This document shows positions 19,576-29,578 of a stretch of DNA of 47,497 bases, in pieces. Source of the stretch: Acinetobacter gyllenbergii CIP 110306 = MTCC 11365 (GTDB lineage Bacteria; Pseudomonadota; Gammaproteobacteria; Pseudomonadales; Moraxellaceae); NCBI RefSeq assembly GCF_000413855.1, contig NZ_ATGG01000018.1, positions 1 to 47,497 on the forward strand. The letters are read 5' to 3'. The first letter of the stretch is position 1; each line of letters starts with the position of its first letter. The notes under the pieces were generated by a model. It was not told where the DNA came from, did no database searches, and saw only the letters and a list, made by a program, of their open reading frames with translations. The position numbers and the translations under genes are program-made.

Positions 19576-20427
19576 GTGAATATTGATATTAGCGATATCC
19601 GATCATTTGTGACTGTGGCCGAGCTAAAAAGTATTACTGCCGCGGCAAATAAGCTCAATTATTTACAGTCTAATATGACTGCGAAAATCAAAAAGATTGA
19701 AAATCACTATAAGCGCCAACTGTTTATTCGTAAGCCCAAAGGTGTTGAACTGACTGAATCTGGCATGAATTTATATGCCCAATACAAAAAAATGATTTTT
19801 ACTTGGGAAGAAACTGAAAATAAAATCTATCAACAAGAAAGCGTTTTACGCTTTGGCACCAATACCAGTCTAGGCGGGATGCGCTTCTACCCTTCCTTTA
19901 GTCAGCTGTATGAAGCCTACCCTGACCTTTCCATCACCATGAAAACAGGTCCAACAGGTTATATTGAGGATGAGATTTTAGCGGGCAATTTGGATATTGC
20001 TTATGCCCTAGGACATCCTAAACATAAAAATCTGCAATATATTCAAAAAGCGGATGATCAACTGGTGATTATTGGTAAAAACATGATCAACCATGACAGT
20101 CTCGAAGAATGTCTGAATCATCAAAATATCTTACTGGCTTCCGAACAATGCTGCTATGCCACCACCTTAGACAGCATCTACACAGACCATAAGCTTAAAA
20201 AGGGTGAACTCACCCATATTTACGATCATGAAGCTCTAATTCACTTTACCCAATTAGGTATGGGCATCTCGATGATTGCCAAATCTTTGATTGAAAAATA
20301 TAACATTCAGTACTATCGCGAAACACCTGAACAATATCGTGATATTGGTTTATACCTGATCGCGCGTCATGATCATGTATTTACCCCGATCGAGAAACAA
20401 TTTATTGGCTTAAATGATTCGCTTTGA
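19576..20427 (+). CDS. LysR-family transcriptional regulator
   Basis: 283 residues: N-terminal winged helix (DIRSFVTVAELKSITAAANK, then LNYLQSNMTAKIKKIE) and a periplasmic-binding-like effector domain from about residue 90. GTG start with GAGGA 8 bases upstream. Likely controls the divergent DMT exporter and itself through the 19420-19575 intergenic region. Shorter than typical (295-310). Confidence 0.85.
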   Translation: MNIDISDIRSFVTVAELKSITAAANKLNYLQSNMTAKIKKIENHYKRQLFIRKPKGVELTESGMNLYAQYKKMIFTWEETENKIYQQESVLRFGTNTSLGGMRFYPSFSQLYEAYPDLSITMKTGPTGYIEDEILAGNLDIAYALGHPKHKNLQYIQKADDQLVIIGKNMINHDSLEECLNHQNILLASEQCCYATTLDSIYTDHKLKKGELTHIYDHEALIHFTQLGMGISMIAKSLIEKYNIQYYRETPEQYRDIGLYLIARHDHVFTPIEKQFIGLNDSL

Positions 20428-20687
20428 ACTAGACACTTTTTATAAAGAGCGTTTGCAACTCTTGATGTACTTTTCACTTGAGACTTTTTAAAGTTCAGGC
20501 CTGTTAACGCCTTATTGTGAATGCTTATCGTAAAACTTTATATTTTCCCGATGTTAATCTATTTTTCAAATGAAAAAAAAAGAATTCCTTTCCTAACAGA
20601 AAAAAAATCGATTTGAAAAGTGATATAGTACGGGACGTATAAATTCTCTTTGGTCACCGAAGTATTAGGGTGCCTATTTCGAAATAG

Positions 20688-22043
<1,356 letters not shown>

Positions 22044-22071
22044 AAAATGGGTTAATTAATTTACCCATTTG

Positions 22072-22106
22072 AAAAGGCTGAATAATTTTATTCAGCCTTT
22101 TTTATT
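22072..22106 (+). terminator. argG terminator
   Basis: AAAAGGCTGAAT and ATTCAGCCTTTT form a 12-bp stem with an A/T loop, then more T. A weaker hairpin (AATGGGT/ACCCATT, 22046-22069) sits between it and the stop codon. Confidence 0.9.
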
Positions 22107-22238
22107 TTACCCAAGAAAATACGCATTACTGAATCATTGCATTTATAGAACAATATGTCGCAATTAAAGACTATTTATCGCCATTATGAATCGATAATAT
22201 AAGCATTAAGCAAAACACAATAATTTGGGAGATGAAAG

Positions 22239-22922
22239 ATGAATGCTTATCTACATCGTAGTGAAAACCGCGGTCATGTCAAAGCAGGCTGGTTAGACAC
22301 CTATCATAGCTTTTCATTTGGTAGCTGGTATAACCCGAAATACATGGGCGTCAGCGCGCTTCGCGTGATTAATGACGATACAGTCGCTGCGCATAATGGT
22401 TTCGGTACTCATCCCCATGACAATATGGAAATCTTGACCTGTGTACTCGATGGCACTATTTCTCATAAAGACAGTATGGGCAATGAAGGCCAAATCAATG
22501 CAGGTGAATGGCAATTGATGAGCGCTGGAACTGGGGTCACCCACAGTGAAATGAACAAGCATGATAAAGCGGTGCATCTATTACAGATTTGGATTCAACC
22601 GAATGTGCAAGATGCTGAACCCACCTATCAGCAAATTCAACTCAACCCGAAAGATCATCCAAACCAATGGCACTTGATTGCTGGTGATCAATCTGCACCG
22701 ATGTTGATTCGCCAAAATGCTGAAGTGAAAACTGCAGTGATTGAGAAAGATCAACATTTAGAGATTACAGCGCAGAAAAAAGTGAACTACGTGCATGTGA
22801 TTTCAGGCGAAGTGATGATTGCCGATCATTTGGTTAAAGCGGGTGATGCTCTACTGTTTGATGAGACTGCAACTATTACTGCATTACAAGACAGTCAAAT
22901 GATCTGGTTTGACCTACCTTAA
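22239..22922 (+). CDS. Pirin family protein (YhhW-like)
   Basis: 227 residues with the bicupin pirin pattern: RGHVKAGWLDTYHSFSFGSW, the metal-binding GFGTHPHDNMEILTCVLDG (His, His, then Glu) and TGVTHSEMN, then a C-terminal cupin (VHVISGEVMIADHLV). E. coli YhhW has quercetinase activity in vitro; the physiological role is unclear. GGGAGATGAAAG precedes the ATG. Ends in a strong terminator. Confidence 0.9.
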   Translation: MNAYLHRSENRGHVKAGWLDTYHSFSFGSWYNPKYMGVSALRVINDDTVAAHNGFGTHPHDNMEILTCVLDGTISHKDSMGNEGQINAGEWQLMSAGTGVTHSEMNKHDKAVHLLQIWIQPNVQDAEPTYQQIQLNPKDHPNQWHLIAGDQSAPMLIRQNAEVKTAVIEKDQHLEITAQKKVNYVHVISGEVMIADHLVKAGDALLFDETATITALQDSQMIWFDLP

Positions 22923-22933
22923 ACTCAGTTTAA

Positions 22934-22969
22934 CTTGTACCCCTTACCCTCGAGGGGTACAAGCTTTTT
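22934..22969 (+). terminator. Pirin gene terminator
   Basis: CTTGTACCCCT (22934-22944) pairs perfectly with AGGGGTACAAG (22953-22963), followed by CTTTTTC. It abuts the end of the convergent small membrane-protein gene. Confidence 0.9.
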
Positions 22970-23208
22970 CAATCATTATTGCTACTACTATTATCACAGC
23001 TGCTTGAGTCAGAGCTCGAGTCCACATTAAAACCGCAATCATCTACACGCTGATCATTATTATTCTGGATTGAATCGCAATTTGAAGTTGTTGATGAATA
23101 TGGATGACTATAATCTGAAGAATCTGACGTAGCACCTGTTTTCTTAGTGAAGAAAAATAATAGAACTAAGCCAGCCACGATGACTAAAATAATAAACATC
23201 AGCATCAC
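22969..23208 (-). CDS. Small single-pass membrane protein with Ser/Asn/Asp-rich tail
   Basis: 79 residues: one N-terminal membrane helix (MLMFIILVIVAGLVLLFFF), a KK anchor, then a low-complexity tail of Ser, Asp and Asn with three cysteines (NCDS, DDCGF, SSCDN). Family not recognised. Topology suggests the tail is cytoplasmic (positive residues follow the helix). Real coding is supported by the well-formed helix and by the convergent terminator placed just beyond its stop. Confidence 0.6.
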   Translation of the reverse strand: MMLMFIILVIVAGLVLLFFFTKKTGATSDSSDYSHPYSSTTSNCDSIQNNNDQRVDDCGFNVDSSSDSSSCDNSSSNND

Positions 23209-23567
23209 TATCCCCTATTGTGACCCAATCTTTATTTCACACTATAGCTTAATTCTTTTCAAAAATAATCGGCATTAAAAAAGCCCGATTAACGGGCTTT
23301 TCTACAACCTTGAACATTTTTAAAAACGACCTGAATCGTTTCGTTCGTTGTTAGCTGTGTGTTCAGGTTGTCATATCTTTATTCATTTAGGCAAGATTTC
23401 TCTTAAATCCCAAATAGTATATGACTTCCTTATTGATTAAATTAGCACCAATAGTGAGTTAGGTCAAGGGTCGATCTGCTTATAAAACATCATCGACTTG
23501 AGGTATGAGAACGTCCAATCAGTTTTTATTTCAAAACCTTTGATCAAGCCACTTGGCTATTTACCAA
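23209..23567. other. 360-bp intergenic region
   Basis: Holds the terminator at 23277-23301 and an inverted repeat ACCTGAA (23329-23335)/TTCAGGT (23362-23368) around 26 bases. No reading frame of note. A small RNA is possible but not supported further. Confidence 0.4.
23277..23301. terminator. Bidirectional terminator
   Basis: AAAAGCCCG (23279-23287), loop ATTAA, CGGGCTTTT (23293-23301). A-run before and T-run after the stem suit both strands; it would end minus-strand transcripts from the lipoprotein gene. Confidence 0.8.
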
Positions 23568-24419
23568 CTACTTTTTTATTTGTGTTTCTACATAAGCATG
23601 CTGAGACTCAACGTATTTAAAGATACTTTTTTCGGATTTTGAGGTTTTTCCCTGCTGAATATATGTGATTTCAACAGGATAATATTTTGATTGATCAACT
23701 ATAAGCTTCAATTTTGAAGTCGTTGTTGATGCCAAATTTGCATCAGCATAGTATGATGCTGTACTACCACCCGCGTGAGCCAAATTTAATATTTGCACAT
23801 CACCAAGATCTGGTAGCAAAATACCATACCAGTTTGATGTTTCTTGTCCACCTGCTCCAGTAAAACTTGCAAGGACATGACTACCCATCATTGTACGTCC
23901 AAAGGGTTGCAAGTTTGCTTTTAACTGAGCCATAAAATCACTACGCAAATGTCCATCGGCTGAAGGTACTTCATCTTGGTTAAATGCGGCATTTACCAAC
24001 TCAAAAGTTCTATTTTGCTTTTTATAAATCAGTACATCTACCGTGCTTGAGCATGCTCGACAACCCGCGATATAACCATCATGAAAGTTAACTTTTTCGA
24101 TAATCACTAAATAGCGATTCTCTCCTTGTGTATTTTTATACTCAACTGTCGGATGAATAAAGCCAAGTACAGTTGGTTCAAGCAAGACATAAGGATATGT
24201 AGCAAAATAGTCATCAATCTTGCTTTTATCTAATTTAAAATGATCTGATGGTTTCTCATTTTTATAAGCCGTTTTTAAAATTAATTTTTGGTCTAATTGC
24301 GCTTCTGAATACTGTTTCAGCGGCGCTGCAATTGTGTCGAGTAATGGGTTAATATTCTGACATGCTGTCATCATACTCAATATTGAAAAAACCATTAAAA
24401 TCTGATAACTCTTTGGCAT
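23568..24419 (-). CDS. Putative lipoprotein, paralogue of the Sel1 protein's C-terminal domain
   Basis: The start MPKSYQILMVFSILSMMTAC at 24419 gives a lipoprotein signal with lipobox MTAC and is preceded by AGGTCAA; the frame is open 15 codons further up. The mature part has a domain seen again in the secreted protein at 45893-47134. Shared landmarks are NTQGENRYLVIIEKV/NMQGEARYLVPVEVT, KANLQPFG/KKNLQAFG, WYGILLPD/WSLLLLNE and YYPVEITYIQQG/FYPFQIQYQGTD. No named family recognised. Both copies lie by toxin debris, so an effector-locus accessory or immunity role is possible, not shown. Confidence 0.7.
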   Translation of the reverse strand: MPKSYQILMVFSILSMMTACQNINPLLDTIAAPLKQYSEAQLDQKLILKTAYKNEKPSDHFKLDKSKIDDYFATYPYVLLEPTVLGFIHPTVEYKNTQGENRYLVIIEKVNFHDGYIAGCRACSSTVDVLIYKKQNRTFELVNAAFNQDEVPSADGHLRSDFMAQLKANLQPFGRTMMGSHVLASFTGAGGQETSNWYGILLPDLGDVQILNLAHAGGSTASYYADANLASTTTSKLKLIVDQSKYYPVEITYIQQGKTSKSEKSIFKYVESQHAYVETQIKK

Positions 24420-24639
24420 TATTTGACCTAATCTATAAAAATTTATTCTAAATTGACTGGACATGAATCCAATCTTACTGACTTCAAGTAAATGATTATA
24501 CAGAGCTTAACATCATCTTTTTATATATTTAAATAATGCATAAAAACTATAAATCTACAACCAATTATGTTTCTAAAGAAAATAAATAAGCCAAGGGGAT
24601 TTCTACCACGCTCTGATGCAATGAGATAAAGTCCAAAAT

Positions 24640-25029
24640 TTATTCACAACGAAACTTACTATTTATTATTTTACGTTTCGAGTCTTGATATGCATTAAAA
24701 GCAGCGTCATATTTTTCATTCAAATACTCTTGTGTGATGGCATCATCTTTCAGCAATTCTACTGTACTTTTTAAGTCAGCCTTTATATATGCATACATAT
24801 CTACTTCTGCTTTCTTTCTATTACATTGCTTTTGCAGGAGCAACTCTTCGTCTTGCCTAGTCAGTACATCTTTTGCATTTTGCATTGCTTCAACATTCAT
24901 TTCCTCATTTAAAGCAAGCTTAAATTTTTCTTGAAGCGAAACAAAACCTTTTTTATATTCTAGACTAAGTTCAGCATTCGTTGAGCTCATCACAAAAAAT
25001 GATATACATACGAGCAAGAATTTTTTCAT
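24640..25029 (-). CDS. Secreted small helical protein, unknown
   Basis: 129 residues. Starting at MKKFLLVCISFFVMSSTNAE (25029) gives a clean signal peptide cut after NA; the frame is open 17 codons upstream without signal character. The mature part is helical and charged, with two cysteines (QKQCNRKKAE and the terminal FRCE) that could pair in the periplasm. Not recognised. No good ribosome site. AT-rich like its neighbours. Confidence 0.55.
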   Translation of the reverse strand: MKKFLLVCISFFVMSSTNAELSLEYKKGFVSLQEKFKLALNEEMNVEAMQNAKDVLTRQDEELLLQKQCNRKKAEVDMYAYIKADLKSTVELLKDDAITQEYLNEKYDAAFNAYQDSKRKIINSKFRCE

Positions 25030-25136
25030 ATTATTGAGATTACACCTGATGAATGATAGCTCGATATTACCAAATATCATACATAAACCAAATTTTTCAA
25101 ATAGCCCTTATCTAGCAGACCTTCATAAAAATAAGC

Positions 25137-25697
25137 CTATACTGTAGCAATAATTTTTTCGCCATAGGTCTTTTCTCTTGATGATCCATAAAATTGAAAA
25201 ACAATCTTTTGTCTATTCAGAGATTTAATGATTAAATCTGAGAGTGTATTATTACTCAATGCATGACTGACACTCGTAAAAACTTCTCTACAATTTTCCA
25301 AATACCAGTCCAAAAGCTCACTTTCTGAAAATTTTTCATCATCATGTTGGATAAAAGCGTCATATTTTTCTAGATAAGATGTAAGCCTCACAATAAGATA
25401 AGGATCTAATCTATCAACAGGAAATGGGTCATATTCCGTAGGCATCTCATCAAGTTTTTTTTCTGGAAAAAATATTAACTTTCCAGAGTCAAACCAAAAT
25501 TCCACCGCAAAGTAATCCCAAATTTCGCTCTTTATTTTTAAACAAAATTCACTCAAATATGCATAGAACACTTTATTTATATCAGTTGATAGACCATCGC
25601 CTTTAGCATTTTCATTACAAGTGAAATCTATATGGCAACCATCTTTTTTAATAAATTGAATTGACATATTAATATTAGGATCTCTTTTATCAATCAT
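25137..25697 (-). CDS. Hypothetical protein, possibly immunity-like
   Basis: 186 residues, acidic, no membrane segment or signal peptide. Contains EIWDYFAVEFWFDSGKLIFF and a later SESELLDWYLENCREVFTSV helix. The mixed aromatic/acidic make-up and location among AT-rich orphan genes are typical of toxin-immunity proteins, but no family was recognised and no adjacent toxin is intact. Confidence 0.55.
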   Translation of the reverse strand: MIDKRDPNINMSIQFIKKDGCHIDFTCNENAKGDGLSTDINKVFYAYLSEFCLKIKSEIWDYFAVEFWFDSGKLIFFPEKKLDEMPTEYDPFPVDRLDPYLIVRLTSYLEKYDAFIQHDDEKFSESELLDWYLENCREVFTSVSHALSNNTLSDLIIKSLNRQKIVFQFYGSSREKTYGEKIIATV

Positions 25698-25744
25698 TAC
25701 TCTCTATCATAATCCTCACCTAAAAACCTAAATTGATTGGTTCA

Positions 25745-26198
25745 ATAAGGCTTTGAATATGTATCATAATCTTTTTCGATGGGTACTACTGCTCGACTAA
25801 GAAACCTTGCTGTTTTCTGTGGAGTTTCACTAGACCACATCATTTGTGTAGTAATCCTCTGTGTACAAAGAATAGCTCCAGCTTATTTCGATCTTGTTTA
25901 AACCCTAACTTTGGTTGATCTACAGGTGCATGTGTATGCCTTTCATGGCATTAAGTGTTTGCACACCAACCGAATGAACTTAGTCAGACGACAATTGCAA
26001 CTCACCATTGCTAAGATTAACTGGCGTAGGATTCCGCATAGTTTGTAAGTTATCTGCGCCAACTTTTTGTGTAGAATCAGCAGGTATAATCTAGTTACCT
26101 GCTGTTACATTTTTCTTAATGCTATCAGATGTACCTGTTCCAGCTCCTTCAATAAGCTTTGATTGGCTATCCTGCTTCGGACTTTGTATACCATGCAT
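25745..26198 (-). pseudogene. Phage-type structural gene relic
   Basis: The minus strand from 26198 reads MHGIQSPKQDSQSKLIEGAG, TGTSDSIKKNVTAGN, a stop, IIPADSTQKVGADNLQTMRN, PTPVNLSNGELQLSSD, a stop, and VHSVGVQTLNAMK. A frameshift then leads into HAPVDQPKLGFKQDRNKLEL and, later, SSETPQKTARFLSRAVVP. The pattern (ADST..G...L, LSNGE, VGVQTL..MK..) resembles proteins I recall from Acinetobacter prophages. Two stops and at least one frameshift make it dead. It fills the 25698-26259 gap. Confidence 0.5.
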
Positions 26199-26259
26199 AA
26201 TAATTACCCATAAAATGTTTATCATGTATGATTTAATTTTAAGTGTTAAATGTCCAAAC

Positions 26260-26886
26260 TTACAGAGGTATATCTACAGCATAAATTGGATCAAAAACCA
26301 CACTCACAAACCCTGCTCGAAATATATATTTTTCACCAACAAACTCAGGGACATATTGAATATCGGTATCTAAATCGTCACCATGCATTGCGATAACAGC
26401 ATTTCCATAATTTGGATTTGACTCTACAACAGCAAGTGTACTTGCAAATGTAAAATCTACTAATTCCAATGTAGGTAATGTTATCCAAACATGAACTTTA
26501 TTGGGTTTTGTTGGGTCTACAGGATTTTCAAGGTTAATCAATCTTTTTTCCATTGGCTCATGAAAAATTTTGAGTCCATCCTTTCTTACAATATGCCCTA
26601 TAGTAATAACCCCATTTACCCCAAAAAATTTATTAAAATCATCCACAATTTTTAAATGAATTGCCAAACATTGGTTAGACAACTCTTTATAAGATATGTC
26701 ATAAAAATTTATCGATTCACAAAATTTATTAACACTCTCAACGGTTATAAGTCTTTCTTCTGAATTTTCAAATTTTGAGTATTCCCCCAAACCTAATTCA
26801 CTTGTTCTTTTAACAGCAAGATTAAAATCATTCTCATATCTACTAATACTCTTTTTTAAAAACAACGATTTGATTTTCTCTAGCAT
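26260..26886 (-). CDS. Hypothetical protein
   Basis: 208 residues, soluble, no signal. Starts MLEKIKSLFLKKSISRYEND; middle VHVWITLPTLELVDFTFAST and end AGFVSVVFDPIYAVDIPL suggest a beta-rich C-terminal half. Not recognised. Markedly AT-rich compared with core genes, consistent with acquisition. The next gene to the right is divergent. Confidence 0.6.
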   Translation of the reverse strand: MLEKIKSLFLKKSISRYENDFNLAVKRTSELGLGEYSKFENSEERLITVESVNKFCESINFYDISYKELSNQCLAIHLKIVDDFNKFFGVNGVITIGHIVRKDGLKIFHEPMEKRLINLENPVDPTKPNKVHVWITLPTLELVDFTFASTLAVVESNPNYGNAVIAMHGDDLDTDIQYVPEFVGEKYIFRAGFVSVVFDPIYAVDIPL

Positions 26887-27004
26887 AATGAATAATTAAT
26901 TTTTCAAATTATCAACAAATATACTAAAGCTTGAATTTTAAGCAATTTTAGGTAACTATAAATTACAAATTATCAAAAATTCAAGTAAGGGAATAAGTTT
27001 AATT

Positions 27005-27280
27005 ATGTTTAAAATTCATCATGTTGAAGATCATATTATTGATATTGCACAATCTCTTAACGATAAAAATATAGTTATTTTTGCTACATACAATTCTAGG
27101 CTTCAAAACACAATCTGTAAAATAGAAGAAGCAGAGTTAGATTTAGAAAATATAATATGTCAAGAAAGACAAGTTGCTAATGATTGGGTCGAATTTATTT
27201 ATTTAGAATCTGTTTCTTTTCAAGAACTTGAAAATGAATTTTTAAAATTTTGTGCTATAAATTTCAATAGTGGTATATAA
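27005..27280 (+). CDS. Small hypothetical protein
   Basis: 91 residues, acidic, alpha/beta character (NIVIFATYNSRLQNTICKIE; WVEFIYLESVSFQELENEFL). AAGGGA lies about 14 bases before the ATG. No family recognised. Plus-strand gene among minus-strand neighbours in the AT-rich block. Confidence 0.5.
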   Translation: MFKIHHVEDHIIDIAQSLNDKNIVIFATYNSRLQNTICKIEEAELDLENIICQERQVANDWVEFIYLESVSFQELENEFLKFCAINFNSGI

Positions 27281-27311
27281 AATTAATCATACATACCATC
27301 ATATCTGTAGA

Positions 27312-27653
27312 CTAATAAATATAATTATGACTCGTACTTTCTGATTCACTTTTACTATAACATGTACTTGTTGAAGCTCCTACACTCATGCTGGCTGAAA
27401 CATGCATGACAGACATTGTACTAGCTGCAAATTGTCCAACTGATTTTGCTGTCTCTAAAGCTAACTGACCTTTTTGCAAAGTATTCTGTCTATTACCCTC
27501 GCATTCCTTTAACTGCAATTCAGCGAAAGTAATGTTAGTACTAACATTCATGTCAGCATAACGAGCTTGTGTCTCATTATTTGCAATCTCAATACTCACA
27601 ATCCATCTCTTAACACATTTATATTTAAGTTCATCATAATCAAGTAATGACAT
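27312..27653 (-). CDS. Hypothetical protein, possibly prophage-derived
   Basis: 113 residues from MSLLDYDELKYKCVKRWIVS (27653); the frame is open 10 codons upstream. A Ser/Thr/Met-rich, low-complexity C-terminal half (VMHVSASMSVGASTSTCYSK) follows a helical middle with VSTNITFAELQLKECEGNRQ. I have an impression of similar short proteins in Acinetobacter prophages; not certain. It lies between phage and integrase relics. Confidence 0.5.
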   Translation of the reverse strand: MSLLDYDELKYKCVKRWIVSIEIANNETQARYADMNVSTNITFAELQLKECEGNRQNTLQKGQLALETAKSVGQFAASTMSVMHVSASMSVGASTSTCYSKSESESTSHNYIY

Positions 27654-27775
27654 ATCAATCTTTACCAATTGAAAACTACACAACTTTTTCTAAATAGCCT
27701 TATATATCAATGTTCTTTTTTAGAACCCTTTCCTCATCATAGAATCGTAAGTATTTAAATACTCCTCCAAAGTTA

Positions 27776-28113
27776 CTATGGATGCATCCCACCCTTGTTT
27801 TTAAACAAGTCATCGATTTTTCTTTGAGTGTTTGGAGCAATATTATCCTTACTTTTAACCGAGTGTATTCGATTTAAGGTAATTTCAGAATTACCTGTTA
27901 CATTTAGATAATTACCCAAACCTAACCACGACCACTTACCATTTTCTTTTTTATAACGAAGAAGCCATGACCTTTGACCCGTTCTCGCGGCCCCGAAAGT
28001 AAAGGTTATCTCCATCCAAAATACGATATTCTTTTACATTTGGATCCGGTTCTAAATTATCTAAAACAGTTGTAGCTAAGCGCTTTACCAATCTTGATCT
28101 CTGTTCTTTTCAT
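27776..28113 (-). pseudogene. 5' remnant of a tyrosine integrase gene
   Basis: From ATG 28113 the minus strand reads MKRTEIKIGKAL, shifts, then ATTVLDNLEPDPNVKEYRIL and DGDNLYFR, then shifts again to TGQRSWLLRYKKENGKWSWL and GLGNYLNV. This is the arm-binding N-terminal domain (DUF4102-like) of a P4-type integrase. The catalytic domain is missing: after NVTGN the frame runs into unrelated sequence and stops at 27776. It starts about 170 bases from the tRNA-Val 3' half, the expected position of an integrase next to its attachment site. Confidence 0.7.
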
Positions 28114-28201
28114 TATAAATCTCTGTACACCCAGTATGATTATTATAACTGTGTACAGTAAAAGCTTTGTTATAAGAGGTTAAATACCGCTATAAAAAGC
28201 T

Positions 28202-28237
28202 AAAAAAAAGCCCTGAATCTATATAATTCAGGGCTTT
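28202..28237 (-). terminator. Terminator downstream of the tRNA-Val fragment
   Basis: AAAGCCCTGAAT (28207-28218) and ATTCAGGGCTTT (28226-28237) form a 12-bp stem with a 7-base loop; the minus strand continues with T. Probably the original tRNA terminator carried with the 3' half. Confidence 0.85.
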
Positions 28238-28281
28238 GGAGTTCATGTAACTTCATAAAAAGTTATATGACTTTAATATCT

Positions 28282-28331
28282 TGGTAGGTATATCCAGACT
28301 CGAACTGGAGACCTCTACGATGTCAACGTAA
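28282..28331 (-). other. 3' half of tRNA-Val(GAC): probable attachment site
   Basis: On the minus strand an anticodon arm with loop TTGACAT, a variable region, a perfect T-arm (TCCAG-TTCGAGT-CTGGA), and TATACCT-A-CCA can be folded. The D-arm and 5' acceptor strand (AGGTATA expected) are absent from 28332 on. Such 3' halves are left as one end of elements that integrate into tRNA genes. The integrase remnant 170 bases inward supports this. The intact tRNA gene would lie outside the window. Confidence 0.6.
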
Positions 28332-28470
28332 TATTTTCATATTAAAATCAACAACTAAAGAATAATTGGTGCTAAATTGGTGCCAATTTTTTATGTAACA
28401 ATATATTATCATTAATACTTATCGATAATAAAACCAATAAAAACTTTCCTTTATTTTTTAATTGTTATCG

Positions 28471-29519
28471 GCTTTGTTGCACAAACCTATCTGTAAAGGG
28501 TTTTTCAGCGATATAATTTTCAAATGAAGAAGCCTACACACAAAATCTACCGCACAACCAATTGGCCCGCATATAACCGAGCACTTATGAGTCGCGGAAA
28601 TATTGCCATTTGGTTTGATCCTGCTACGCAATGGTATGCGCCATCAAAAGGCAAACAAGGGCGAAATCAAACCTACTCCGACGCAGCCATCCAATGCTGC
28701 TTAATGATTAAATCCTTATTCCGTCTGTCTTTACGTATGGTCACTGGCTTTGTGCAAAGTCTGATTAAACTTTGCGGATTAAATTGGATAGCTCCAGATT
28801 ACACCACGCTTTGTAGAAGACAAAAGCATATTAATATTGCAATCAATTACCAAAAAAGTAGCGATGGGCTGCATCTACTCATAGACTCTACAGGCATGAA
28901 GTTTCTAGGTGAGGGCGAATGGAAACGCAAGAAATATGGACCTGAATATCGTCGCCAATGGCGTAAACTTCATATTGGCATAGATGCTAAAACTCTACAA
29001 ATACGCGCTATTCAGCTTACAACCAATAATGTCAGTGATTCACAGGTGCTTGGTGATTTACTTAATCAGATTCCACAAGATGAGCAGATTGACTCTGTTT
29101 ATACCGATGGAGCTTATGACACCAAGCAATGCCGTGAGGTCATTGCAGATCGGCAAGCGCATGCGGTGTTTCCACCTAGAAAAAATGCGAAACCTTGGAA
29201 AGATACAAAGAGCAGCTCGCTAGATCGAAATGAATTACTTCGAACAGTTAATCTTGGAAGCAGTGCTTCTCAGGCAGGACACTATGGAAAAAATCAGGCT
29301 ATCATCGGTGAAGTTTGGTTGAAACTAAGATGCACTGCATTAAATTATTAGGAGATAAACTCAGAGCAAGGCGTTTTGATAGCCAAGTCAATGAGATTCA
29401 TGCACGTGTAGCAGTCCTCAACAGATTTACGGAATTAGGTCGACCACTTACCCAAATTACGCCTTAAATTTAGCTCAATTAGGGGCGCTTTGCATTTCAA
29501 ATCTTTGTGCAACAAAGCT
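28471..29519 (+). mobile_element. IS5-family (IS903-group) insertion sequence
   Basis: About 1049 bp bounded by GGCTTTGTTGCACAAA at 28471-28486 and its inverse TTTGTGCAACAAAGC ending at 29518-29519. It carries one frameshifted transposase. The nine bases outside the two ends (ATTGTTATC and GTTTGAATA) do not match, so no target duplication is seen. A 90-bp piece of the same right end recurs at 35438-35527. Confidence 0.85.
28524..29467 (+). pseudogene. IS5-family transposase, frameshifted
   Basis: DDE transposase. The first Asp lies in LLIDSTGMKFLGEGEWKRKK, the second in YTDGAYDTKQC. Around 29250-29300 the frame is broken: the open frame ends at 29351 in CTALNY, while the conserved end (SLVETKMHCIKLLGDKLRAR, carrying the catalytic Glu, then VNEIHARVAVLNRF) is in another frame to 29467. 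The breakpoint contains the palindromic insert GAAGCAGTGCTTC. Probably inactive without trans help. Confidence 0.85.
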
Positions 29520-29578
29520 GTTTGAATAAAAACTTATCTATGTACCTTCAATTTTAAGCATGGTTTGATCCTATCTTT

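Noticed and set aside
23302..23400. Small RNA suggested by the ACCTGAA/TTCAGGT inverted repeat
   Set aside because: No promoter or terminator pair frames it; the repeat alone is too weak.
27776..28015. Complete 79-residue protein
   Set aside because: It is the shifted-frame continuation of an integrase N-terminus starting at 28113.
28471..29519. IS26/IS1007-like (IS6 family) identity because of the GGCTTTGTTGCA ends
   Set aside because: The encoded protein has IS5/IS903-type motifs (IDSTGMKFLGEGEW, YTDGAYDT), not the IS6 transposase.
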